DNA of 64,000 nucleotides from Baylisascaris procyonis (Eukaryota > Nematoda > Chromadorea > Rhabditida > Ascarididae). The DNA lies in contig JAZARR010000179.1 of assembly GCA_037389465.1 (NCBI GenBank), positions 2,142,501 to 2,206,500 on the forward strand, written 5' to 3'. Position 1 is the stretch's first letter. Each line of letters starts with the position of its first letter. Below the pieces are notes generated by a model. That model searched no databases. It was not told where the DNA came from and worked only from the letters and a program-made list of their open reading frames with translations. The translations under genes and the position numbers were made by a program. Positions 1 to 14,533 of this stretch are shown here, piece by piece.

Positions 1-3000
1 CAATCACTAAAATTACGGTTCAAACCATTTATCCTCTCTTCCGAGTAAAGAGGTGATTATTTTCTTGACAACTCGCCGACTTTTAATACTCAGGTTGAAT
101 TGCGATTCTCATTACACCTATGCATTTTTATCACCTATAGAAACACGTAAAACTGTCTCTAAATTTTCCAATGTACTTCTTGTGTGCACAACGCTATTCA
201 ACTAGTTGAGCAATGCTTATTGCAGAAATGCACCAACGATTGGTTTCTTTTTTTTTGTGGGCAACTGACGGTTGCCTCTTTCCTCAGCAATTATTAAATT
301 TTCAACTTCACCACTAGTCGGCTATTTTATCATGAACGATGCGCTCCACTAAATTTTCAATTATTTTTTTTTGTTTTATTTCCTCAATCGTAATTCCAAA
401 TTTCCAAAGAGCAGAAAAAAAAAAGTGGATTATCTAGGTGAAGTGTTGAAGTTCAGCTTCAGAATTATGAGATATTTTCAATCAAATAATGGGTGCGTTT
501 TAGTTTAAGATCCATCACGACTGTTTGGTTGGGGGTTATAGTCTCCGTTCGTTTTTTTTTTGCCACCGGAATTGTCCAGTTTTTGCCATCGGAGATTTTA
601 TTGGCTTTTTATGCCTTAAGAAATCTTAAAATTGTGAATTCTTCACTTCTACAACTATGAGAGATTGAACATATAGAATAGATGAAATTGTTCGTTTATT
701 ATTCTATGCCTCTAATCGAATCAATGAAGAAGTCAATTCAGCACTTTTTTGTTCTTTATTGAATGCTGCATACCGATGAACGTCTTTATGTTAATCAAAT
801 AGCAGGCTTAACTCTTTTATTATTTATGTGGTATATAATAATCACATCATTTTAATTATTTAATATTTTTTACTTGCCTCAGTGTGAAATGTATACAAAG
901 TGTATCTACTTTAATATAACGTATATATAACTTGGTTTCAAAGAATTTAGTGGTAAATAGTGCGAGCTAATGGGGTCAATCGAAGTGAAATACGCAAATT
1001 ATATGAGTTTTTATGCATTGAACAATAGAATATGCAATTTTATTTGTTATTATGAAGATATAGAAGGATAAAGCGATTTATCTGCGATATTTTTGTAAAT
1101 TGGAATTGTCTGTTGAGAAAGTGTGGAATAACAGAATAGGTATAACTAAAAAAAGTGAATATAAGCGTGCAATAAGTGGTGATGAGAAAGGAAGGAATAA
1201 AGCGATAGTATATATGATTTGCATTCTCTTTCTCGCTTCCTACCCTCCTCCACCTCTTCCAGAGGATTTAATTTGCTTTGCATTATTTTTTTTTCTACGA
1301 ATTCGTTCATTTTTCTAACTTTTTTACTGAAATTTTTCCCTTTTAGTTCGGCTTTATTAAAGAAAAAGAATTGAAAATTAACAAATTGCGAAGGCGTTCT
1401 TAGCTATAAAGACGTTATAGTGCGTCTAATATGTGCAAAAATTTTCATTATGATTCACCATTTGAAGCATCAGTTCTCGCATAAAACATCATTGCCTATA
1501 GCATATTGAAACGACACGTCGACGTCTATGCTATATGGCACATCTTTATTCGGATCTTACATAAATAATCTCATCGCTGGATTTATCAACCGAGAATTTT
1601 TTTTAAAAGAATTTTTATCAATAAAAATCAGCATCAATTTTATTCGCTTAAAAATTTTTGAAACTAAAAGTTGGGAGCATACGTTTTGGCAAATTTCCAA
1701 ATTATCAATATTTTCTTATTTTTGGTATTCTTTCATCACTTCTAAATTTTGTAATCTTCATCGTTTCCTCTCGAATATCGTTTATTTTCTCCAACCCCTA
1801 CCCCTCAACCTCTTTCTCCCTCTTCTATCTATTCATCTATTGTATTTTTGAATACACCTTGTCATGATAACCTAAATCACCTGCTACTAAAGCGCATATT
1901 TGATGGCAGCAGAAAAATGCGTAACAAATTGCGACGATTATTAATAACATTTATATGGAAAGGATAGGCGTTGGAAATATTGAATAGCAATGAATCAAAT
2001 GCCGATTTTTAGCCTCAATTCAGTTTTTTTTTCTTTCATTTCCATCTCGAGGGCACATTTCCTGCAGTAATTACTTATAGCTGCTATCGGGTTCTTCAAT
2101 TTCTAACGGCATTTTTGAGTCAAAAGAGATACTTCAAAAATACTGTGGCATCAATGCGCATATTTAACTAAATTCATTAATTCAATTTAAGCCGTTTAAT
2201 TCAATCTTTTCTCGTCGGTTTCACTTCCCTTCACTACCACATTACTTTTTTTTATGTATTTTAATGTCATATAGTGTGAAAAAATATTGAAATTTTCATC
2301 TGAATCGTAAAATTTGCAAATAATTTTTGACTTTTCACTTTTATGCCTTTGTTTGTCTGAATGATCTTTTTTTTTTTTTCAACGATATCGATATTGCTTC
2401 ATAGTTCGTAAAAGTTTTTATCGGTGACTTGAATATCTAAGTTTAAGACATTTGCGCCAAATTTGGATAACACTTACATTCAGGATATTTTCACCAAATT
2501 TAGATCCATTGATCATAAAACTTTCGTTCGAAGCTATTCCTTTACGTTGATGATTCATTTAGGTGTCGATTGGTTTTTCCGTAGCGATAAAATTCTAAAC
2601 AAGATTAAATGTTTCGTATGGTTTAATTTTCGTAAACTCCGTTTTTCTTAGGCGTTTAAGACAGCCCTCTTCTTTCGTCTTCTTTGATTACGCGTTTTTT
2701 CTCATTGCTGACTTATTTGGCCATTTTTGGGTCTAAGTTAGCTTTTTGATTTCAGGTGTAGGTTTGTTCTCGCGATTTCATGCGTGCTTTCTCCTAAATT
2801 CGGCATTTTATTTTTAAAGTATTTTTGAAAAAAAAAAACTGTAAGCATTGAATATATTTTTGTGATATAAGAGAAATGATTACCTCTTTCAAAATTTTCG
2901 AATTTCTATGAGAAATTTTAGAAACCGATAAACTTATAAACTATCACAATTATTGTTGCAAACAAAATAAGCAATAAATGAAATAAGTTTTAAAGAGGTT

Positions 3001-4650
3001 TGTTAGAAAATATTTCGGCTTAAAAAAGGTGTTATTCTCAGCTGATTTCAATGTAATGCTATACCATAGGTTTATTGAAACCTGAAACCGGCATTTCGAG
3101 TTTTCAACTTCAAATGCTATTACTTTTAGAGGAGAAAAAATATCTCATCGAGAAATTGTTTTCAAGAGCTCTACATCCTCAAAATCGATGAGTAATTCTT
3201 TATTGAAAACTTTTGATTTAGCTGAAATTTGAAATTTTCATCCAATTTTTACTAATTTTTTTTGGATCATAGTAATAAAAGAATCTTTCAACCTATAGGT
3301 GTTTTATTGAAAATGCATCTCTATTATAAGTGGATGGGTTTTTTTTTTTCACTGAAAATATTCTTTTATTAAGAAGTATTTCATATTTTATTGAAAATCC
3401 ACTCAACTCTCAAGTCCCATTTGCGTGTATCAATGGGACCATGTTTGTGAGCACTGCCTTCGCTTGTTGTGCAAATGCAAATGTTCAAAATTCTTTACAC
3501 ATCTATTCCGTCCTCTTTTGCGGGTAATTTTCACCATTACAACTCAAGATATGCTGCCGTTATCTTTCGCTCAACCTATACATTCACTGAGCTAACCCTT
3601 CAAATCTCGCTACTATATTGATTCTCCCAATATAATTTAGGATGGAGAGAGGGGAGAGGGCGGATGGGGGGAAGAAATGATAGAGAGGAGAAAAGAGATG
3701 AGCAAGAGTAGATTATGTTTTATAAAATTGACCAACTTTTAGTGTGTTTGATTAGTCAGCGTGAAAGCTGAATAAATAACATATAATTCCTTGGAAATTT
3801 ATATATAAACCTATATTTAGATATTGATTTTGAAATGATTTCTTTTTAGCAGTTTTCAACATTGGTTTTTTCTAATTTTTCGAGCTCTCTCATTTTTGAA
3901 ATGAAATTTTGAAGATTATCGAAATAATTTTGAACTTATCGACTTTCAAAAAGCAATTATTCTCAATTGAGTTGATGAATTTTGAAATATTCTCTCAGGA
4001 GCTCATTATTTGTATTCATCATATATATTATTGTTACGTATTTTCTAGAATCCTATTCTGTTTGCATCAATATTGATCGACTGAGTGAATTCTATTTCTT
4101 AGTTGAGAAGGGTTCTTATTTTATTTATTCGGAAATCCATTGTATTTATGACTTTTTTCGTATGGAAAGTTGGATTGATAAATATAATGCAAAAAGTCCT
4201 TTTCAATTGTGCCACAATTTTTTCGGTCTTTAACGATATTCCAAAATCATACATTCCATATGGATCTAATGATGCTTAAAGGTTTTTCAATAAAACCACG
4301 ATTGATTGTAAGTGATAAAATGAATTGACAAAATATACAATTAGACTTAACAAGTTTGTAGAGTAAAATACCTCATTTATAGTGCGTATTTTAGTGGAAT
4401 TTTTCTCTCGGGCCTAGGTTACAATGAAAAATTTTTATTAAATATTCTTTTGAATGTTTTCAGCACATGAAAATAAATAAATTCGCAATTCTGAAACGAA
4501 ATTTTTTATTGTTTAGGTCATCAAAGAAATTAGCAATAGAGTTAGCTAAATTAATAGATTCAAAGTAACAGAGAAAATTCATAGAAAACGCTAAGCTTTG
4601 ATTCTTTTGCTATCAACAATTGCACAAAATTACACTTCCTAAGAAATTAA

Positions 4651-4733
4651 TCCTCGTCCCTTCCCCCCACTCCACCTCCCTACTTTCTCTCCTTCTTCCC
4701 CTTCCTTCTCCCCCTCCTCCCCCTCCCCACCCC
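4651..4733 (+). repeat. Polypyrimidine tract
   Basis: About 80 bases are almost entirely C and T, with several runs of four to six C. The complementary strand is G/A-rich and could form triplex or G-quadruplex structures. No gene adjoins it. Confidence 0.7.
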
Positions 4734-5220
4734 AAATAACTCTCATGACATAAAAATTATATACCTAATCAACCGAAACAGCAATCTTCGGGTGTTTCTG
4801 CTCTTTTTGTCTAAATTGTTCAAATTAATGTGAGTAAATCGAAACTCAATGCACCTTTGCAATCGGTATTTTAAATAAGGAATTGTTTTCGAAAAATTTT
4901 TGCGAGTGGCGCTCACGATTTGCCAAGATGATTTCATCAATGAATAAAAAACAGGTTTTTTCTGGTGAAGTAAGGGATGCCATGAACCTTGAAGAAAGCT
5001 CCGATCGGGGCCGTGCGTGTTGTTTATATATGCGAAATGATTGCATACAACATTGCGTTATCGCATTCGTTTGCTGTTATGTTCCCACCTTCTTCTATAC
5101 GCCTTCAATAGGATTGCTACAAATGTTTTCTTATTTCTCTAAAATTCTCTTACATCTTTATGAAAATGAATTTTTTTGAAGAAATTTCTGAAGAAATCTG
5201 AATGAAAAAATTGAGAAAAG

Positions 5221-5300
5221 TTTTAATTTCCAAAAAGGTTTAATTTTTATTTTAAATTTTTTTTTTAATTTCCAAAAAGGTTTAATTTTTATTTCAAATT
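5221..5300 (+). repeat. Two-copy direct repeat, about 38-42 bp
   Basis: The segment beginning TTTTAATTTCCAAAAAGG occurs at 5221 and again at about 5263, nearly identical, separated by a T-run. This looks like a recent local duplication with no coding context. Confidence 0.75.
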
Positions 5301-6639
5301 TATTTCCAAATTTCCGATAGTTCGAGCATCTATAAAAGTAGATTGCAAAATCCTTATTTTTTCATACGATATTTTTAATATTTCATTCAACAATTTTTCT
5401 ATTACCTGTAATAGCGAAAAAACTCATACTGCATGGAAAAGACCATTAATGTCATTTCAGTATACTATATCATGTTCTATTCTATCCTATAATATCAGTG
5501 TTTGGTACCAATTTTCCACTGGATGCATCTCTTAAGACGTAATAATCCCTTCTATCAAATTTCTATTTTTCATTCGATGCCCCATCCTCTCCCCCCCATA
5601 CTATTTTCTCATCTTATGCTCATATTTACAAACGCTTGTCAAGTCGATAATCCAAGCTATTATTTTTTTAATATACGATCCATACAACTGAAACGATGTT
5701 TCTTCAATGCAAACTCCGTTAAAATCTTCATTTTGCTATTTTTTATGTGATCTGCGCAATTTTTTTTTGCACATCCCCGATGAGGTCATTAGCCTACAGC
5801 ATTTATAAAATACAAAGTAACGTTGATTTACTAAGTTTTGCGTGATCGTTTATTGAGTGATATAAAACCTCATAGAAACTTAGTGCATTTGTCGGTAATG
5901 TTGACTTCAATGGTGTACCAAATGTGGTAGCTGCTTTGTTGTTTGAATAGCTCAACAGTATTTACTCAGTAGGTGATTTTGTATGGTGTGCTTGTGTGCG
6001 TACGTGTTCATCCAGCTAAATGATGTATGTACCTGTTTGTGAATGACATTTTCATTTAACGCTTTTCAATGCAGTTAATATCATATAAAATTTTATAAAT
6101 ATGCAAAAGTGAAGATTCTTTATTTGTTGACTTCAGTTTCTCTAAAAATCTTTTATTATTTATTGAGATGTGATGATGAGTCCAGCTCATTAATGAATAT
6201 GATTTATTATCTTTTCATATTGATGGTGCTTCTGCTTTGCGTTTTCGGTTTTTTTTTTTAGTTATATCGGAACTTATTCCAACTTATTACAACTTACTTT
6301 TAACATTAATTTCAATGATCACACTTATTTCTCTCTTCTCATATTTTTGCAAACGAATTTTATAGGTGTTCCATTTTTTTAAAGTAAAATTTGTAATATT
6401 TAAGCTGAATATAATTTTTAATGCATTCTACTTTAATTATATATTATCTGGCAGCAATTTGCATATAACACTGCTGATAAATTGATAATCAATCGATAAT
6501 TTAATTTTCTTTAGCTTCAGCTGATCACAATTTTTCTTTTTATATCATGCTGCCTTTGATCTCTATATGTTTCGAAAGCAAACTTTTATTCTGTTTTCTC
6601 TTTGATTTGTTGGTTTCGTTTTCTATTTCCTTCATTTTT

Positions 6640-6750
6640 TTCCCTCTTTTCCTGTCTCACTTTTCTCTTTTCTTTTCTCTTACTCTGTCTATTTCTCTAT
6701 CTCTTTCTCCCTCCTTCTCTCTTCCTTTCCTTCTTTCCTCCTCACCTTAC
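6640..6750 (+). repeat. Pyrimidine-rich low-complexity tract
   Basis: About 110 bases are nearly all C and T, with loose TCTT/CTCT repeats. The open frames across it (Ser, Leu, Phe only) are composition artefacts. Confidence 0.65.
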
Positions 6751-9700
6751 TTTCTTTCCTTTCGTTTTTCATATGATCTACCACAAAATCAAACACCAGC
6801 AATAAGATCAGCGCTATGCGGAAAATTGAAAAATTTATTGACACATGAGAGTTGATTCATGTTTCGCATACCATCAGAATACTATAAAATTTTAAAAATC
6901 AACAATCATATTTGCGGAATGATGATCTCACGAAGCATTGCTTTCCATATTCTCACCTATATCGTCGTCCTGAAATACACCTGAATTCCTCAAAAAATAT
7001 TCGTTGCACCATATCGAGAAAACTTGGTTTCTTACTAAATGAGGTGTTATATTATAGGCAAACTGGACTTGTTACTATATATTACGGGCAGTACCGAGTA
7101 AGACTAAAAGGAAGAGAAGGGAGAGGGAGGGGGAGAGAACTCCTTCTGTTTTTGTCCATGATATTAGAACCTTATTGGTATTGATCGGAAAAATAAATTT
7201 TATAATTTCGAATAAATTTTTTCAAAAATTCTTCTTTATAAGTTCGCTAATTCATTATCGGATTGTTTTCCAACTATAGAAAAAAAGCAATTCTTAATCA
7301 AATTAGCCTTTTATTTCGTTGACGGGTGAGCGATATTTAACGCCTCTATAAGAAATGAAGAGAAGCATTTGAGGATTAGAAGCACATTTTATTATAGAAA
7401 ATCCTATAGAAGATGATCAACTCAGATATATAAACTATTAAAGTTTATATGCATTGTTGAAGTTATTTAAGTGTGAAGCCTTTTGATTTCTTTGATAATC
7501 TCTTCATTGATTCAGCTTATCTTGATATTTCTTCAATTCCCTATATTTAGTTAATGACAAAGGATTCATGCCATGCTTAATCAAATTCTTAGGGAATATT
7601 TATAGCGCTGATCAAATTTTCGATAAACATCACACAAAACCATTGCCATCGGTAAATAAATGAAGATTATTGCACAATATGCGCTTTTTTTAATTCAAAT
7701 ATCCAACCAATTGGTTGAGTAAGTGACCAAAAAATAACGAAATATGCGGAATAATCCATTATTATTTTGATCTATGGATCTATGTGACTAATTTTACATT
7801 TAACGTATTTGAATGTTTATAAATAGATAATTTGAAAATTGATGGGTGAGCATGATGAAAAGCGATAAAGGAAGCCAACTTATATTATACTTCAGGGTCA
7901 CGAAAGTTAGCAAATGGAGCTTCAGTGACTTACTATGGTCACACCAAACAGACATAGACAGACGGACAGACAAACACACGCACATACACATTCATAGGCG
8001 TAATGTTGTGGTAGCAAGCATTGCAAATATAAGTTTGCATGAAATCGTAAAAATTGAAGATAATTGTGGAATGCATTGTCGCTCATGAATATTAAAATAA
8101 ACTCAGTATAGACATATTTACTATAATCGAGTGAGGAAACAATTGATGAAACGGGACAACAATGACCTGTTTTTGATCCATCGTATCGATGTATAGGCAG
8201 GCATTCACCGCTTTCACCTTCGCTATCGACATTTCATCTATTCGCCGAAACGAGTTAAAAGCTTCCGAGCTAATTTAAATTGCTATCGTTTATATGTGAA
8301 TCGCTTTTATATTTGCTATACTTCTTTCTAGGAAAAATGTGATATTTTTCTTGCATTAAGCATCATCATTGGACAATAACTCAATCCTGATTTGAAAGTT
8401 CATTTTAATTTCAATCGTTTAATTCAGTCAATTAATTGCAATCTTTTAAAAAGTCCCAACTGTTGGGTTCATGAAAATATTCAAATCAATGATATCATCG
8501 ACGTTAGCCGTTATTTGTCGCCGTTAGCATTACTCTTTATTATAATGTAGTACTATTAGTGACAAAAGGCTTTCAGTATTTTTCCCTGCTTCATTCGGGA
8601 CGGTGAAGCTCTACTGAATGCAACAACGATTTTGTTCAATTGATGTTTTGCTCTTGGCAACAATGTACTTTAAACTTTATAGACGATAGTATTAAACGAC
8701 TGTAAATGTTCTTTTTTGGATTTTTTTCATGATTCTAAATGTTTTTTAAGAGTAATCAAATTTCCTTCGTCTCGATATTGCTATTATATTCACAATTTAC
8801 CGCAATAGTAATGAAAATCTTCAAGAGAAATTTCATACTGAATTGAATCGAACAGTACTACTCCACCACATCATTGAGATATCATTCACTCATCGTTGAT
8901 GCAATATTAGCTTTTGTTGATTGCAGAAGGGCACATATGCTTTATTCTGAACGGTCGAATATTGTTTCCTTCTGTGTGTGTGTGTGTGTAATTAGAGATT
9001 ATTATTATTATTAGAGTGCAAATTGCAAGTATACACCTAGTGAGAGTATCGCAAGAGCATGACGTACTTTGAAAATGGGAACCGGGAAATGGAGGAAAGG
9101 GCAGCAAAGTTTGAGGAACAAATTGGAAGCTCGGCTTTTGCGCTCGTTTTATCGGAATTCTTTGACAGTATATGACCGTGCGTTTCAATCATCAGCGTAG
9201 AAAAACATTCCATATGTAGTTCCACGTGATGTAGGATAAACTTTTAGAATTTAGATCCGCGTCCACATCGCATGAGCTAAAGAAAATTGTCTACTGGCTT
9301 TAAAACCGTCTGAATAAATTTTGAAGTCTTTCGAATAGGCCTCTTGTCATTTTTAGCTATATGTTTTCTATTTTTCGTTTTCTCTAAAATATTTGTTTGC
9401 AATTCCCCACCACACTTTGTTTATTCAAAAATTTTCCCCCTCCTATATTACATCCGAAGTGTACTACTTTCATCTCCTATCATATCTGATCCTTCATTCA
9501 TTAAACAACTACGGCTGCTCAGTCATTATGTGTTGCCCTAGCAAATGAGTATGATAGAATTGTGTTTGCTACTTTTTTTTTAACTTTTCGCTGTACCTTT
9601 TTTCGGTGATATCGTTCGATTCGGGTGATAATAAAACTGAGCCATCAGGAAATATTACAACATATATAGGGATCCATAGCAAAGTATCACAATATCAGTA

Positions 9701-9810
9701 TCCTTTTGTTTACCTTCCCTTAAACGATTTACTGATGCCATTTTCTGATTTGATACGTTGCGTTTTCAATCTTTACGCCACTTCTGTGATATATTCATTT
9801 GGTTAGTTTC

Positions 9811-9823
9811 ATTGAATTTTCAG
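9811..9823 (+). promoter_or_regulatory. Candidate trans-splice acceptor, gene 1
   Basis: ATTGAATTTTCAG ends 5 bases before the ATG at 9829. A strong TTTTCAG acceptor so close to a start codon with no upstream coding exon is the usual sign of spliced-leader addition in nematodes. A cis-spliced 5' untranslated exon is the alternative. Confidence 0.6.
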
Positions 9824-9828
9824 CAACG

Positions 9829-12800
9829 ATGTCTTTATTAGGTCAAATGAAGCAAGGTTTCGCTAAAGCATTGCAAATCGCATCCGACAATGCGTTATAC
9901 AACGAATTACCCGAATGTTCAGTACTATCCACAGTTGATAAATTGTCTATTAAAGTTGCAAATCAAATTGCTCTGTAAGTATTTTTGTTCACTTGTTATA
10001 TTATAGTACGATGATGGCTGATTGCCAAGTATAACGCGCGCCGCTTTTCACATGCGATGCGTTCTGTTCCATTGTCACGTTACTTAGCTAACCACGCCTT
10101 AGACACGAGGGATCGATTAGTAATACAATGCTTTGTTGGAGGTTTGAAACGTTGAGTTCGTTCACAGCTGAATATTGGCTTCCACCTTGAATTGAGCTGT
10201 AATATGTTGGTGTAAATTTTATTTTTAAACAGATTGCTTTACGATAAGCAGAAACTCTAAAAATAGTTTTTAACTCTAGTATGACAGAGCAATTTTGATT
10301 AAACGTGGAAGTCGTAAGCATTCAGTGGGCTCAAATGTTTAAGCTTATGAGTTTTCATTTCCCTTTCTGCTCTTTTCTTGTCCCAAATCCCCCCCCCTTC
10401 CGTCCCATGAGACGATTGTATGGACAAGGTTGCATTAGTGGCAAGAAAAATTCGGTACAGAGGTGAAGTGGGATGGCTAGCTGAAAAAGGTGGAGGCAGG
10501 GGACAGGCAGTGCCTGGTAACAAATAAACTAGCCTAGGGCGTAAAGTGTCAACCAGCACTTTATTCCAAATATTAGTACATCTGTGTTGTCACTAAAAAT
10601 GATAGAAATAGGCTGGATAGGTTAATTTAAATACTGGAGAGTGATAGGCCGATGTAGATGTGTGGCCATATTTTATGATAATTCCACAGTAAATAAGATC
10701 TCTGCTTCTTTAGCCCCTTTATATTGAGTTTGTAAACCTGTTGTTAGCACTAATCACATACAGTAATGTCTCATATCAATTACTCATCTTTAATTCAACG
10801 TCTCATACACATTTAGAACCGATTACTTAAAATTGGCATATTTTGCAAAAAAAGAAGCTTGTGATTTATCTTAAGAATATCATTTTCGTAATGACATATG
10901 CAGATCATCCATCTTCTTATTTTACGATCCACCGGTCGAGACTTCGGCTAAAGTTAACTGATCGGTTCGATCGATCAAATTCTTTCAGATATCTGCTTCA
11001 GATTTTCCCTTTAGTTGGGTTCGACGTGGCTAGATGCGGTTTCTGAAGAGGCACTGGAAAGAAAACTTGAGCTGCCGATAGGCTTTTGCTACGTTAGGGT
11101 AAACAGAATGCAGAAGAGGGAGGTATAAGTCTAATAACCTTTACTCAGATTGCATCAAGTCAGAGAATAACAGCTGTGCCGACATCCGTCTCATTCCCCT
11201 TTGTAGCCATCTCTAACTTTTGCCGCAAACCTGTTCATTAATCACCTGAAGAATTAACTCATTTAAATGGTCGTTTCTATAACATCATAGAAGCAGATTT
11301 AACTTACTGCTTGTCGTTTTATCAATTCAACTCGTTAGCCCCAAAAATTTTAAAATTGAAAATGAAATTTAGGGCTTTCCCAATATTTTATATTCATCAG
11401 GACGTGGCTATTGCATGAGGGCTTAAACATTGCTGTATAATTGAATGTTTGATCGGAAATTTCCTATCTAATTGTAATTGCAGACAGAATGCAATGGATA
11501 AATATTTTCGATCTACCGATATTCATTTCACTATCAAGTTTCTTATTAGAAACGAGAAAACCCATAAGAGTATGTTGATGACTGCTGATCTTATATCCGG
11601 TGGGTACTTTCGAATCGTAAAATTATACGGCATACTATTAGAGGAAGCGTTGTCATTATTAAACATATCATAACAAGGATTTCGAAAATACAACCTTGGA
11701 GGGTTTTAGTCGAAATCGTGAGGTATTTGAAGTAATTTGGTTGGGGAGATTTTAACGGTCGGTAGAGTTATCTCCACCAAGAATGTTTGCTGTAATTAAC
11801 TCAAATGAATGTATCGTTTTTACGGGATATTTACAATTCAAAGAAATATTCACTTTTATTTAAATTTTCTATATTTTTAATCTAAATATATATTTCGCAA
11901 TTTTTAAACGCCATATTTTTTAGATTTGGAGTTTATTTTGTCATAAAACCGTTCAAAATATCAGTCGCTTTCAGCATTAAGGTTCCTTTGAAAGCTTTGA
12001 AAGTTTAAATCGAACTCGACTTAACTATTCTTTAATCTTTAGTTCAATTTTCTATTAAGGACGAGGATTTGTTGTGAGGAATTCGGGTGGTGGACATATA
12101 ATGGATGTGAAACTACCAAATAAGGTCGGAGATGCGCTTGGCAAGATCGTCCATCCATCGCAGGCCACATTATTTAAGGTTGAAAGTCATATAACTTCTG
12201 ATACTTTTAAGCTTTTTAAAATAAAAATGTCCGTTTTCTTTGCTCCTTGATAGGCGTTTTTTTTTATTATTGACCATTTAGGGTGAATACAATCGTTTTT
12301 TCGTCGTAACTTCAATATAGGATATAGGAAATTGTTAAACACATGCTAATATGGGGAACTTTTTAGCGGGTCAAATGTGTCATAAAAAACGGATATTCCC
12401 GAAAAATGTCGAAGATTTTCAAAATTTTGCTTTCTTTTGGAAGTGACAAGAAATGAATCCCCATTCCTCAGAAATTATGTCATTTTTTGCTTTTTTTGCT
12501 TTTCTCCGATGTACTCGTCAACCAAAACTAGATAGTCTCATATTCGGGATAAAAGGGAAAGAGGCTCCAAAGATGTAGGTGTGGGATAGTATTTCTCCTC
12601 TCTTTATTACGGCAATATTGTTTACTAAATGAGGTCAATATTTAGGTAGTGATGGCTAATCGAACGATGAATGGCTGCAATTATCACATCTATAAAACGG
12701 GTATCGAACAACCGCTCATAATGATTGAAAAGGTTTTTTATTCCAAATATCTGCATAAATAAAGATCTCATTTCACCAAAGCACCGTGTGAGATTTATTT

Positions 12801-14533
12801 AGCAAACGTTATGTTTTTTTTTTCAAATTGGATGACATCACTTTATAGGATGGATGACATCACTTTATAGGATGGATGACATCACTTTATAAGACGGATG
12901 ACATCACTTTATAGGACGTTTTAAATATCGCAGGGATGTACTCATAGAGGTACTACTAGTAATATAGCCTTACTAAATCGTGACTAAGAAAGTTGTGCTA
13001 TGTGCACTGTGTTTGCCTATGATTCTTTAAGTTGGTGATCGAGATGGAGTTGACCGCACACGTGTTGTTGATCATGCACGTTCGCATCGTACACATGTTG
13101 TTTGACAGTTCCTCGTTTTAGAACACTGTATTGTACTTTAGTACTCAATTACTGTATTGTCTCTTATTCGATGCCTGTATATATAGATGAACACGCAGCA
13201 GTTACCATATACCATAATGCCGATATAGTGCACATTCATATAGATATTCTTTGACACTGTCATTTTCCATGAAAGTCGGAAAGTGTCATACTCATGTGTT
13301 CTTTTCTTGTTACCGTTGCTTAGTGGAGGAATGAAGAGAAAGGAACGGAAATGGTGGCAAGTTATATCAACTGCAAAATCCACTGTTAATACAGTCATAC
13401 GCTCCATCTAGTTTTGCCGCTCTAGTTTTCTTGTGGTCTGATAGAGATGAGAGTGCCATAAAGGAGTGCTTTCCTCTCAGAAGCAATCAGTGAGAACGAT
13501 CATAAAGATGCTTACTTTACAGGTGTATCTTTCTTTATACCCACTTGCAAAGATGGTTGGTCTATTGGATTGCGAATGTGTTTATTGGTTTAGAAGACCA
13601 GATCGAACTATACTTGGATATATTAGGCCGAAATTGGTGCTCAGCGGCAGGACTGTCATTATCAAGTTCACGTATGTTCTTTTTCTTATAATAACTCCAA
13701 GTTTTAACTTTGTTTTAATAATCGATTCACTCATTATTGCTAATTACTCTTTAGTGTATTTCGAACAAATTTTTTTCGGCGTTAAAAGTTCTAAATGAAG
13801 TCAGGGGAGGGTTTATTACAGACTATATGGTACTATATACTGCAAACTCCCACGCCTGAGGGCATATCGGGTGTATTACGAAAAATCACTTTTTGTTTTG
13901 CTCAAAAAACGTACCATCTTTGGTGTCGAAAACGCGCCTATAAACTTAGAAAAATATTAGCCATCACAAAAAAAAACTAATCTCTACATTGACCTCAAAA
14001 GCAAATGGTATAGACTTTAGATGAGCGTTCGTTTATGCTTGTTATTTTCATCACCTATGCATTCGAAACTAAATATTGTTTCCTCAATTTAAAACCAGTG
14101 GATTGTTTAGATATTGTTGGTCGGAATCTTACCTGTAGACCTGTCAGAAGACCTATGTCTCAGGTCATGGGCATAACTCTCGCTTAGTGCTGCGATTATT
14201 GTAACACATTTGTGCTATTATAACACATTTCTTTACTATAGCGTTTGGCAGAGAGCTAATGTCGCAGCTGTTTTTATCTAAGATACTTAGATATCTGCAG
14301 ATAAGATGTTTAATAAGATGACTTCTAAAGCATAATGAAAACATTTCTCGAGAAGTTTATTTATTATAAAACTTGAAGGTAATTGATAGTTTTTCAGTGC
14401 AACCCAAATAGATGCACAACTGAGAGCCGCAATGTTGGGTGCCGCATTATTAATTATTCTTCACGAAGTTTATCCAGAAATCAAACGTATGCTCGAAGCA
14501 AGTATTGAAGAAGCGAAACTCTCACCCATATAG
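9829..14533 (+). CDS. Tubby-like/LURP/scramblase-fold protein (six exons, 240 aa), putative
   Basis: Exons: 9829-9974, 11484-11569, 12060-12178, 12646-12732, 13523-13671, 14398-14533; phases agree at all five junctions and the frame ends at TAG. The start follows a TTTTCAG acceptor. Seen: an N-terminus with no signal peptide; a middle part with short beta-rich segments (VVRNSGGGHIMDVKLP near residues 82-97); and a C-terminus with IDAQLRAAMLGAALLI at about 200-215. That last segment matches the pattern of the final buried helix of phospholipid scramblases and LURP-one/tubby-like proteins (D-x-x-x-[KR]-A-x-[ML]-[IL]-G-A). From the family I infer a membrane-associated beta-barrel protein; its activity is unknown. 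The exon 3 acceptor is an unusual TTAAG. Exon 5 could instead begin at 13553, also in phase, after GCAAAG, dropping ten residues. The gene model is solid; the family call is tentative. Confidence 0.8.
12829..12916 (+). repeat. 22-bp tandem repeat, four copies
   Basis: Four consecutive units of TGGATGACATCACTTTATAG plus two bases, differing by one or two bases. They lie inside intron 4 of the gene 1 model. The core TGACATCA resembles a CRE/AP-1-like half-palindrome, but the arrangement fits simple slippage. Confidence 0.95.

Larger units (their letters stand above)
1..9810. other. A+T-rich region without a supportable gene
   Basis: No reading frame here shows family resemblance, consistent splice sites or codon structure that I can defend; the open frames are short and full of Phe, Leu, Ile and Lys, as expected by chance in T-rich DNA. 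The plus strand carries many T-runs and pyrimidine tracts. It could be intergenic DNA or a long intron of a gene starting further left. A short stretch near 4928-4955 ends in a plausible donor (CAG followed by GTTTTT) but no partner exon was found. Confidence 0.5.

Noticed and set aside
12829..12916. Short regularly repeated units considered as a CRISPR array (also 14595-14721, 51757-51885).
   Set aside because: Units are contiguous with no unique spacers, and the genome is eukaryotic.
13030..13105. Open stretch with GTTGATC/CGTACACATGTTG-type words as another exon of gene 1.
   Set aside because: No acceptor and donor pair fits both neighbouring phases, and exons 4 and 5 join without it.
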